Below are positions 1 through 6,505 of a stretch of DNA of 16,235 nucleotides, one piece after another. The stretch is from Brachybacterium sp. Lineage in GTDB: Bacteria; Actinomycetota; Actinomycetes; Actinomycetales; Dermabacteraceae. Where the stretch lies: NCBI GenBank assembly GCA_030451965.1, contig JAKDNE010000026.1, positions 1-16,235 of the forward strand. Direction: 5' to 3'. The notes under the pieces are model-generated. The model was not told the DNA's origin. It saw only the letters and a program-made list of their open reading frames with translations, and did not search any database. The first letter of the stretch is position 1. Each line of letters opens with the position of its first letter. Made by a program: the position numbers and the translations under genes.

Positions 1-1
1 C

Positions 2-2101
2 GCGCAGTTCATCTACGACGCGGATGCTCCCCTGGCCGAGCGGCGCACCGCCGCGCTCGCTCTGGACCAGTCCCTGCTCGCCGAGCTGCTGGGCTCGGTG
101 AGCCTGCGGGAGCTGCTGGACGCTGAGATCATCACCGAGGTCGAGCAGCGTCTGCAGGGCCTCACCGCCGAGCGGGCACTGCGCAGCGGCGAGCAGATCG
201 CCGATGCGCTGCGCCGGCTCGGCCCGCTCACCCGGGATGAGCTCATCGCCCGCAGCATCGAGGACCTCGACCTCGAGGCGGAGCTCGACGATCTGCACCG
301 GTCGCGCCGGATCATCACCGTGCGCCTGGCCGGCCAGGAGCACGTCGCCGCGGTCGAGGATGCCGGCCTGCTGCGCGATGCGCTGGGGACGGCGCTGCCG
401 ACGGGAATCCCGGAAGCGCATCTGCCACCCGTGGATCGGGCGGTGGCGCAATTGCTCTCGCGCTGGGCGCGGGGCCGGGGACCGTTTCCGGCCACTGCAC
501 CGGTGGAGGCCTTCGGACTGGCCCCGGGGGTCGCACGAACCGCTCTCGAGCAGCTCACCGCCGAGCGGGTGCTGGCCCAGGGCGAGTTCACGCCGGGTCG
601 CGAGGGCGAGGAGTGGGTGGATGCGGAGGTGCTGCGGCGCATCCGTCGGGCGAGCCTGGCCGCCTCCCGGCGCGAGATCGCGCCGGTGCCGGGCCCGGTG
701 TATGCGCAGTTCCTCGGGCAGTGGCAGCACCTCGTCCCCCGCCGCCCGGATGGCCGCCGGGAGAGCTCGCACTGGCGTGGCGGTGACGGACTGCTGTCGG
801 TCGTGGACCAGCTCACCGGGGTGTCCCTGCCGCTGTCGGCGTGGGAGCCCCAGGTGCTGCCGGCGCGGCTGCCGGAGATGACCCCCGCACTGCTGGACGC
901 GGCGTTCGCCGCCGGGGAGCTGGTGTGGACCGGGCACGGCCGTCTCGGCCGTGACGACGCCTGGATCCGGCTGCACCTCACCGACGCCCTGCCGCTGGGA
1001 CTGGACGCCGATGCTCTCGAGGAGGCCGCGGCCGACCTGCCGACGGGCTCCTCCGCCGCCCGCATCCTCGCCCTGCTGCGCGGCACGCCCGGCGCGCTGC
1101 GGCACGGGGAGATCCTCACTGCGCTCGCGGACGACGGCGACGCGCTGGCCCCGTCCGAGGTGCATGACGCCCTGTGGGATCTCGCCTTCCGCGCCCTGAT
1201 CACCAACGACTCCTTCGAGGCGCTGCGCAGCTACGGCCGTGGCCCGGCACCGACCAGGACCACGCGGACCGGGTCACGCTCCCGGCCGCTCACCCGCCGC
1301 GGCGCGGCACGGCTGTCCGCGGCGATGATGAGGCAGGGCGCGACCTCGGTCTCCGAGCTCGTGCCCGGTCCGGTCGGTGCCGGACGCTGGTCGGCCGTGC
1401 GCGTGGAGAGCGTCGACCCGGCGGCGCGCGCAGCGGCGCTGGCGACTCTGCTGCTGGACCGGCACGGAGTGGTCACCCGTGGCGCGATGGACGTGGAGGA
1501 CATCCCCGGCGGATTCGCCGCGGTGTACCGCGTGCTCGCGGTCCTCGAGGAGAACGGTTCCTGCCGGCGCGGCTATTTCGTGGACGGGCTGGGCGCCTCC
1601 CAGTTCGCCCCGGTCGAGGCGGTGGACAGGCTGCGGGACCGTGACCGGGAAGCGGAGTCCGCCCAGATCACGCAGCGGGCCGCGAGCGGCTCGACGGCCG
1701 AGGCCGCGACCATCGCACTGGCCGCGACCGATCCCGCGAACCCCTACGGCGCGGCCCTGACCTGGCCGCCGTTGACGATCCCCCCTCCCGAGGGGTCAAC
1801 GGTCCGGCCCGCTCGCCGCTCCGGTGCGCTCGTGCTGCTGACGGGCGGGCAGGCCATGGCGGTCGTCGACAAGGGCGCCAAGCATCTGCTGTGGTGGGCC
1901 GACGAGTCGGCGACACCCGCCCTCGCCGCTCAGCTGGTGCGGACGATCGCCGAGGACTCCCGCCTGCCCCAGCTGCGGATCGAACGGATCAACGGCCACC
2001 GGATCGACAGCGCCCCGGTCGCCGCCGTCGGCGAGGCGCTGGTGGCGGCCGGCTGCTACCGCTCCCCGAGATCGATCCGCCTGCGGGCCGGTGACCGATG
2101 A
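2..2101 (+). CDS. lhr: Lhr-type ATP-dependent helicase, C-terminal part (5' end outside window)
   Basis: The reading frame is already open at the window edge, and residues just before the first internal GTG (position 98), reading FIYDADAPLAERR, are typical of the region after the helicase core of Lhr proteins. About 699 residues are present out of the roughly 1,500 usual for the family, so the DEAD-box motor lies upstream. What is seen is the long C-terminal region (Lhr-CTD), rich in winged-helix-like segments and ending in a VVDKGAKHLLWW-type strand and a short basic tail. Known for the family: a 3'-5' ssDNA-tracking helicase of DNA repair whose C-terminal domain resembles AlkZ-type glycosylases. 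The nei gene starts 19 nt after the stop, the same order as in mycobacteria, which suggests a shared transcript and a joint role in base-damage repair. Internal GTG 98 is not the true start. Confidence 0.9.
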   Translation, partial: AQFIYDADAPLAERRTAALALDQSLLAELLGSVSLRELLDAEIITEVEQRLQGLTAERALRSGEQIADALRRLGPLTRDELIARSIEDLDLEAELDDLHRSRRIITVRLAGQEHVAAVEDAGLLRDALGTALPTGIPEAHLPPVDRAVAQLLSRWARGRGPFPATAPVEAFGLAPGVARTALEQLTAERVLAQGEFTPGREGEEWVDAEVLRRIRRASLAASRREIAPVPGPVYAQFLGQWQHLVPRRPDGRRESSHWRGGDGLLSVVDQLTGVSLPLSAWEPQVLPARLPEMTPALLDAAFAAGELVWTGHGRLGRDDAWIRLHLTDALPLGLDADALEEAAADLPTGSSAARILALLRGTPGALRHGEILTALADDGDALAPSEVHDALWDLAFRALITNDSFEALRSYGRGPAPTRTTRTGSRSRPLTRRGAARLSAAMMRQGATSVSELVPGPVGAGRWSAVRVESVDPAARAAALATLLLDRHGVVTRGAMDVEDIPGGFAAVYRVLAVLEENGSCRRGYFVDGLGASQFAPVEAVDRLRDRDREAESAQITQRAASGSTAEAATIALAATDPANPYGAALTWPPLTIPPPEGSTVRPARRSGALVLLTGGQAMAVVDKGAKHLLWWADESATPALAAQLVRTIAEDSRLPQLRIERINGHRIDSAPVAAVGEALVAAGCYRSPRSIRLRAGDR

Positions 2102-2120
2102 TGCCGCGAGTGGATCGCTG

Positions 2121-3044
2121 ATGCCTGAAGGGGACACCGTCGCCCGGCAGTGCCGGATCCTCCACGACGCCCTCGCCGGCGCTGTGCTGACCACGTGCGA
2201 GCTGCGGGTGCCGCGCGCCGCGAGCACCGACCTCATCGGCTGGGCAGTGCGCGAGGTACGGTCCCGCGGCAAGCACCTGCTGATGCGACTGGACCCGCCG
2301 GCTCCCGGCGCGGCACCGCTGACCCTCCACACGCATCTGATGATGGACGGGATCTGGCACGTGGACGGCAGGGCCCTGCGCTCGAGCGACACCAGCGCCG
2401 GGCCTCGCCCGGCCCACACCATCCGCGTCGCCCTCACCGCCCGTCACGAGGACGGTCATGAGACCCGTGCGATCGCCTACGACGTGAAGCAGGTCCGCCT
2501 GGTGCACACCGCGGACGAGGACACGTTGGTAGGGCATCTGGGGCCGGACCTGCTCGATCCCGCCTGGGACGAGGATCCTGGCCTGCGCGAGCGCGCAGCG
2601 GCGAACCTCGGCGCGGAGCCGGAGCGCCCGCTCGGACTGGCCCTGCTCGATCAGCGCCTCCTCGCCGGGATCGGCAACATCTACCGCAGCGAGCTGTGCT
2701 TCCTGCGCCGCCTCCACCCGGCGAACCCCGTCGGTGCCGCGGGCGATCTCGGAGAAGTCGTCGACCTCGCCCGTCGGCTGCTGGTGCTGAACCAGGACCG
2801 CCCGGTGCGGGTGACCACCGGCGGGATGATGGGACGGGACGGCGACCTGTGGGTCTACGGCCGCGGCGGGAAGCCGTGCCGGCGCTGCCACACCCGGATC
2901 GTGCGAGGGGAGCTCGGCGAGCCACGCCTCGAGGGCACCGAGCCGCGCGTGCTGTGGTTCTGCCCGCACTGCCAGGACGGGCCCGGTATACCGAGCCGTG
3001 AATCGGTGCACGGCGGTGCGCGGGCCCGTCGTCGGGATCGGTAG
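2121..3044 (+). CDS. nei: Nei/Fpg-family DNA glycosylase-AP lyase (Nei2-like)
   Basis: The 307-residue protein excises oxidised bases and cuts the abasic site. The start is fixed by chemistry: the family needs Pro2 after Met removal, and ATG 2121 gives MPEGDTVARQ with Pro2 and Glu3; the in-frame GTG at 2091 would bury that proline. Other family marks are Lys51 in RGKHLL, the LAGIGNIYRSE helix-two-turn-helix segment (181-191) and a C-terminal zinc finger with Cys253/Cys256 and Cys281/Cys284 plus Arg276 just before the last pair. No strong ribosome binding site is visible, so translation is probably coupled to the upstream helicase gene. Length and layout match actinobacterial Nei2. The tail after the zinc finger (about 22 residues, Arg-rich) is longer than the minimal family end. 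The stop TAG overlaps a TAGACT that could serve as a -10 for the following tRNA gene. Confidence 0.93.
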   Translation: MPEGDTVARQCRILHDALAGAVLTTCELRVPRAASTDLIGWAVREVRSRGKHLLMRLDPPAPGAAPLTLHTHLMMDGIWHVDGRALRSSDTSAGPRPAHTIRVALTARHEDGHETRAIAYDVKQVRLVHTADEDTLVGHLGPDLLDPAWDEDPGLRERAAANLGAEPERPLGLALLDQRLLAGIGNIYRSELCFLRRLHPANPVGAAGDLGEVVDLARRLLVLNQDRPVRVTTGGMMGRDGDLWVYGRGGKPCRRCHTRIVRGELGEPRLEGTEPRVLWFCPHCQDGPGIPSRESVHGGARARRRDR

Positions 3045-3087
3045 ACTTCTCCGGGTGCTCGCAGCCGTTCGACGCGCGAGCGCCCAT

Positions 3088-3160
3088 GCCTCCATAGCTC
3101 AGCGGATAGAGCAACGGTCTTCTAAACCGTCGGTCGCAGGTTCGAGTCCTGCTGGAGGCG
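3088..3160 (+). tRNA. tRNA-Arg (anticodon UCU)
   Basis: A full cloverleaf can be drawn: acceptor GCCTCCA/TGGAGGC (3088-3094 with 3153-3159), D stem GCTC/GAGC, anticodon stem ACGGT/ACCGT, loop CTTCTAA with anticodon TCT at 3121-3123, T arm GCAGG-TTCGAGT-CCTGC, discriminator G at 3160. It reads AGA, a rare codon in such a GC-rich genome. The CCA end is not encoded (CCG follows). No T-rich terminator follows before the next gene at 3191. Confidence 0.96.
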
Positions 3161-3190
3161 CCGCCATCCGCCGTCGTACCGGGAGCCCCC

Positions 3191-3460
3191 ATGATCCTGA
3201 AGGTCCTCACGTTCGGCGCGATCGCACTGCTGCTCCTGCTGCGCCTGGCACGCACCCGGTTCGGGTCGCGCCTGCTCGGTGTCCCGCAGCGTGTTCTCGG
3301 GATCGTCTTCCTGCTCGCGCTGGTGATCGCCGGCATCCTCGCGGTGGTGTTCGAGCAGTGGATCCTGCTCATCGTGGTGGTGATCCTGCTGATCGCCAGC
3401 GGGGTCGAGGAGCTCAGAGCTCGCGGCCGTGTCGCGAGGAGCCCTCGTTCCACTCGGTGA
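3191..3460 (+). CDS. Small integral membrane protein of unknown function
   Basis: An 89-residue frame with ATG at 3191 and a GGGAG about 6 bases upstream. The protein is dominated by hydrophobic runs: a short one at residues 5-17, and two long ones at about 35-53 and 55-70, separated by a basic stretch RLARTRFGSR that should face the cytoplasm. The C-terminal 20 residues are basic and polar. I do not recognise a named family. The gene sits between tRNA-Arg and the convergent thioesterase gene, and its last 47 nt overlap the 3' end of that gene. Hydrophobic pattern, ribosome binding site and placement support a real gene, but its length leaves some doubt. Confidence 0.62.
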   Translation: MILKVLTFGAIALLLLLRLARTRFGSRLLGVPQRVLGIVFLLALVIAGILAVVFEQWILLIVVVILLIASGVEELRARGRVARSPRSTR

Positions 3461-3941
3461 CCCACCGGGGCACCTCGAGATGGTCGGGCAGCGGCCCCGC
3501 CAGTTCCAGCGCTTCCTCCATCGGCACCGAACCGCCGGTCCGGCGCAGGAAGCGGGCGCGAACGATCGCGTCGGCCACCACCTTCCCGTCGCGACGGAAG
3601 ACCTGTTCCATGAAGATCCAACGGTCGTCGTGCCCGATCACGCGGGAGGCGAGATCGAACGTCTCCCACAGCTGGAGGGACCTGCGGTAGGTGATGGTCT
3701 GCCCCGCCACCACCGGATACCAGCCCTGGTCGGTGATGCGCTGCCAGAACCCCGAACGGACCATGAGATCCATGCGGCCCAGATCCATCAGCGTCAGGTA
3801 GCGGCCGTTGTTCATGTGCCGCTGCACGTCGAGGTCCCCGGGGTTCACCCGGAAGCGCACGTGCGAGGTGCCCCAGATGCTGAGGCGGCTGCGGAAACGC
3901 ACTCGGGCCATGAGCAGCAGCAGGCGGAAGTAGAGATTCAC
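3414..3941 (-). CDS. THEM6-like acyl-CoA thioesterase family protein (hotdog fold)
   Basis: A 175-residue protein with one hotdog domain of the 4HBT_2/THEM6 type. The signature is NPGDLDVQRHMNNGRYLTLM (residues 33-52), where the Asp and the HMNN motif form the usual active-site loop and start of the long helix. The N-terminus (NLYFRLLLLMARVR) is hydrophobic and then basic, a possible peripheral membrane anchor as in THEM6 relatives. Expected activity is hydrolysis of an acyl-CoA or similar thioester; the substrate cannot be read from the sequence. The start is GTG 3941, preceded by a good GGAGGA ribosome binding site about 8 bases upstream. The gene is divergent from orn and converges on the small membrane protein gene with a 47-nt overlap. 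Confidence 0.85.
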   Translation of the reverse strand: MNLYFRLLLLMARVRFRSRLSIWGTSHVRFRVNPGDLDVQRHMNNGRYLTLMDLGRMDLMVRSGFWQRITDQGWYPVVAGQTITYRRSLQLWETFDLASRVIGHDDRWIFMEQVFRRDGKVVADAIVRARFLRRTGGSVPMEEALELAGPLPDHLEVPRWVTEWNEGSSRHGREL

Positions 3942-3967
3942 TGCGGGGTCCTCCGGGGCTCGCGTCG

Positions 3968-3981
3968 GCTCATCGATGAGC
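3968..3981. repeat. Perfect 14-bp palindrome between divergent genes
   Basis: GCTCATCGATGAGC is its own reverse complement. It lies in the 115-bp region between the thioesterase gene (minus strand, starts 3941) and the orn fusion gene (plus strand, starts 4057), about 30 bp upstream of the thioesterase start. It could be a repressor site or a chance palindrome; no matching copy was seen elsewhere in the window. Confidence 0.4.
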
Positions 3982-4044
3982 TCTGGTGACTGAAGGGTAA
4001 CCGGTGTTGCCGGCCTCGATCAGATCCCGCGCACGTCCCCGCGC

Positions 4045-4050
4045 TACTGT
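4045..4050 (+). promoter_or_regulatory. Putative -10 box of a leaderless orn transcript
   Basis: TACTGT fits the actinobacterial TANNNT -10 pattern and ends 6 nt before the GTG start at 4057. That spacing places transcription initiation at or within a base or two of the start codon. There is no Shine-Dalgarno sequence before this GTG. Both facts fit a leaderless mRNA. No clear -35 was found. Confidence 0.45.
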
Positions 4051-4056
4051 GGTCCG

Positions 4057-5955
4057 GTGACTTCCAGCTCCACACGTGCCATCAACGACCGCATCATCTG
4101 GGTCGACTGCGAGATGACCGGCCTCGACAAGCAGCGCGACGCGCTCGTCGAGATCGCGGTCCTCGTGACCGACGCCGATCTGAACATCCTCGGGGACGGT
4201 GTCGACGTCGTCATCAGACCCCCGGCGGAATCACTGAAGGGCATGGATCCCTTCGTGGTGAACATGCACACCGTCTCCGGCCTGCTCGAGGAGCTCGACG
4301 GCGGCACCACCCTCGAGGACGCCCAGGCGCAGTGCCTGGCCTACGTGCGCCGGTACTGCCCGGAGCCCGGCAAGGCCCCGCTCGCCGGGAACAGCGTCGG
4401 CACCGATCGCGTGTTCCTGGACCGCGACGTCCCCGAGTTCGCCACCTGGCTCTCCTACCGCACCATCGACGTCTCCAGCTTCAAGGAGCTCGCCAAGCGC
4501 TGGTTCCCGCGGGTGTACTACAACATCCCCGCCAAGCACGGCGGCCACCGGGCGCTCGCGGACATCCGCGAGTCGATCCAGGAGCTGAAGTACTACCGCG
4601 AGGTCCTGCTGGTGGACGAGCCCGGCCCCACGACCGCGCAGGCCCAGACCGCCTCTCGCAGTCTCGAGCTGCGCGCAGAACCGGTCACCGCTCCTCCCGT
4701 GGCCCCGGGACCGCACCAGCCGTGGCTGGAGCGCGCCTCCCACCGCTCCTGGCTCGAGGGAGAGAGCGACGAGCTGCTCGAGTTCGGCTCCGCCTCCGCT
4801 CGCGAGGACGGCGGCTTCGCCTGGCTGGACGAGGTCGGCGCCCCCGACCTCACCCGGCCGTCGGAGCTGTGGATCACCTGTCGGATGACGCACAGCTTCG
4901 CCCTCGGACACCTGCTGGGCCGGCCGGGCCTCGGCCGCCTGGTCGATCACGGGGTGGACTCCCTGCGCGGCGTCTTCCACGACGACGAGCACGGCGGCTG
5001 GTTCGCCTCCGTCGCCGGCGGCGCCCCGGTCGACGACTCCAAGCAGGCCTATGCCCACGCCTTCGTGGTGCTCGCCGCCTCCTCGGCCCTGGCGGCCGGT
5101 CGGCCCGGCGCGAAGGAGCTGCTGGACGACGCGCTCGCCGTGCTCGATGAGAAGTTCTTCGAGCAGTCCGCGGGCATGAGCGTGGACACCTTCGACCGCG
5201 CCTTCGCCACCTGCGAGGAGTACCGCGGGATCAACGCGAACATGCATACCGTCGAAGCGCTGCTCGCAGCGGCCGACGTCACCGGCGAGCGCCGCTGGCT
5301 GGACCGCGCCGTCGGCATCGCGACCCGCGGAATCGACGAGTTCGCCCGAGCCAACGACTGGGCGCTGCCGGAGCACTTCGACACCGGCTGGAACCCGCTG
5401 CTGGACTTCAACCGGGATCAGCCCGCGCACCCGTTCCGTCCCTACGGGGCGACGATCGGGCACTGGATCGAGTGGGCGCGCCTGGTGCTGCACGCCCGCG
5501 CCGCGCTGATCGCGGCCGACGGCGAGGCGCCCGAGTGGATGCTGGAAGCGGCCACCGCTCTGATGGAGAAGTCGGCGGCCGCCTTCGGTGCCGACGGGAG
5601 CCCGGGCTGGGTCTACACGGTGGACTGGGATGGCGCCCCCGTCTCCACGGAGCGGATGCACTGGGTGGCCGCCGAGGCCGTCGGCGCCGCCGCGGTGATG
5701 CACCAGGTGACCGGGGAACGGATCTGGGCCGAGCGTTATGAGCAGTGGTGGGAGTACATCGCCACCGAGCTGATCGATGCCGAGGACGGGTCCTGGTTCC
5801 ATGAGCTCGATGCCACCGGTGCGCCGCAGGGCGTGACCTGGCCGGGCAAGCCGGACATCTACCATGCCCTGCAGGCCACACTCATCCCCCGCCTGCCGGT
5901 GACGCCCGCGCTCGCCGCCGCGCTGCGCGACGGACTGCTGGACCACGACCTCTGA
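4057..5955 (+). CDS. orn: Oligoribonuclease fused to an AGE-family sugar epimerase/isomerase domain
   Basis: One uninterrupted 632-residue frame carries two complete enzymes. Residues 1 to about 190 are oligoribonuclease, the DEDDh 3'-5' exonuclease that clears 2-5 nt RNAs and pGpG: WVDCEMTGLD holds Asp17 and Glu19, GTD holds Asp117, and HRALAD holds His164 and Asp169. Residues 190-220 are an Ala/Pro/Thr-rich linker. Residues 220-632 are an (alpha/alpha)6-barrel of the N-acylglucosamine-2-epimerase superfamily, closest by motif to mannose isomerase/YihS: Arg276 and His279 in CRMTH, FHDDEHGGWF, NANMHTVEA (His397), GHWIEWARL (His469, Glu472), KPDIYHALQA (His603). Both catalytic sets look intact. 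Free-standing Orn is about 200 residues and AGE enzymes about 400. A GTG at residue 215 could permit separate translation of the isomerase, but no ribosome binding site precedes it. Pairing nanoRNA decay with sugar isomerisation has no obvious logic. Confidence 0.92.
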   Translation: MTSSSTRAINDRIIWVDCEMTGLDKQRDALVEIAVLVTDADLNILGDGVDVVIRPPAESLKGMDPFVVNMHTVSGLLEELDGGTTLEDAQAQCLAYVRRYCPEPGKAPLAGNSVGTDRVFLDRDVPEFATWLSYRTIDVSSFKELAKRWFPRVYYNIPAKHGGHRALADIRESIQELKYYREVLLVDEPGPTTAQAQTASRSLELRAEPVTAPPVAPGPHQPWLERASHRSWLEGESDELLEFGSASAREDGGFAWLDEVGAPDLTRPSELWITCRMTHSFALGHLLGRPGLGRLVDHGVDSLRGVFHDDEHGGWFASVAGGAPVDDSKQAYAHAFVVLAASSALAAGRPGAKELLDDALAVLDEKFFEQSAGMSVDTFDRAFATCEEYRGINANMHTVEALLAAADVTGERRWLDRAVGIATRGIDEFARANDWALPEHFDTGWNPLLDFNRDQPAHPFRPYGATIGHWIEWARLVLHARAALIAADGEAPEWMLEAATALMEKSAAAFGADGSPGWVYTVDWDGAPVSTERMHWVAAEAVGAAAVMHQVTGERIWAERYEQWWEYIATELIDAEDGSWFHELDATGAPQGVTWPGKPDIYHALQATLIPRLPVTPALAAALRDGLLDHDL

Positions 5956-5961
5956 GAGGTC
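5947..5961. terminator. Hairpin around the orn-fusion stop codon, candidate two-way terminator
   Basis: GACCTC-TGA-GAGGTC is a perfect 6-bp stem with the stop codon TGA as its loop. A second inverted repeat, CGGCTC-TC-GAGCCG, follows at 5979-5992 inside the end of the convergent thiamine-binding protein gene. The two genes end 19 bp apart, so some termination is expected here. No T-run follows, so Rho-independent action is uncertain. Confidence 0.35.
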
Positions 5962-5974
5962 CGCGCCGGTCGGC

Positions 5975-6325
5975 TCAGCGGCTCTCGAGCCGGTCGACCG
6001 CGGATTCCATGCGCTGGACCTTGCCGTCGAGCTCACCGGTGCGGCCCGGTCGGATGTCGGCCTTCAGCACGAGGGAGACGCGGGAGCCGTAGCGGCCGGC
6101 CTCCGCCGTGGCGCGACGGACGACCTCCATCACCTCGTCCCATTCCCCCTCGATCTCGGTGAACATCGCCGAGGTGCGGGTGGGAAGGCCGGACTCGCGC
6201 ACGATGCGCACCGCGGCGGCGACCGCGTCGTGCACGCTCGCCCCGTCGGAGCCCTCCGCGAGGTCTCGCGTGAGGACGGCGTCGGAGGGTTCACCAGTGG
6301 GCTGGACGGAGAAGGCGACGATCAT
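5975..6325 (-). CDS. MTH1187-family thiamine-binding protein (DUF77)
   Basis: A 116-residue protein of the Thiamine_BP/YqgV-like family, a ferredoxin-like fold that forms tetramers and binds thiamine or its precursor in characterised relatives. Family marks are the first strand MIVAFSVQPTG, the VHDAVAAAVRIVRESGLP helix (31-48), the AMFTEIEGEWDEVMEVV core (53-69) and the closing SLVLKADIRPGR strand. Residues after about 95 form a charged helix. ATG 6325 has GGGGAG about 10 bases upstream. The gene converges on the orn fusion and is divergent from ddh across a 180-bp gap. No thiamine riboswitch was recognised near it. The cellular role of this family is poorly defined. Confidence 0.85.
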   Translation of the reverse strand: MIVAFSVQPTGEPSDAVLTRDLAEGSDGASVHDAVAAAVRIVRESGLPTRTSAMFTEIEGEWDEVMEVVRRATAEAGRYGSRVSLVLKADIRPGRTGELDGKVQRMESAVDRLESR

Positions 6326-6446
6326 GCCGCCAGTCTCCCCCTGCGCCGCGTACCGCGCAATGCGCAGGTCGCACGGTCGGCTGCACGGTCAGGGGTACGG
6401 ACCGACGGACGGACCCGCGCGCACGGCCGGGGGCGAGCGACTTCAG

Positions 6447-6452
6447 TAGGAT
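6447..6452 (+). promoter_or_regulatory. Putative -10 box for ddh
   Basis: TAGGAT matches TANNNT and would start transcription near 6459, leaving a leader of about 47 nt before the ATG at 6506. No convincing -35 was found. The wider 6326-6505 gap holds GCGCA-A-TGCGC (6355-6365), a GCACGGTC direct repeat (6371-6378 and 6383-6390, 12-bp period) and an ACGG-rich run at 6397-6410. Confidence 0.3.
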
Positions 6453-6505
6453 CGACCCGGCGGCCCGGACCCGGTCCGCACTCCCCATCGAACAGAGCGA
6501 GGACC

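Noticed and set aside
98..100. GTG as start of the Lhr gene
   Set aside because: Lhr-like residues continue in frame upstream to the window edge, so this is an internal codon of a truncated gene.
2091..2093. GTG as start of nei
   Set aside because: It overlaps the lhr gene and would place ten residues before the MPEG motif, whose proline must be N-terminal for catalysis.
4620..4740. Frameshift or assembly error joining orn to the isomerase
   Set aside because: The frame runs through without a stop, and codon use and linker composition look normal; kept as a caveat in the fusion finding since reads cannot be inspected here.
4231..6036. 601-codon minus-strand frame opposite the orn fusion
   Set aside because: Antisense shadow with no domain, and it would overlap the thiamine-binding protein gene end.
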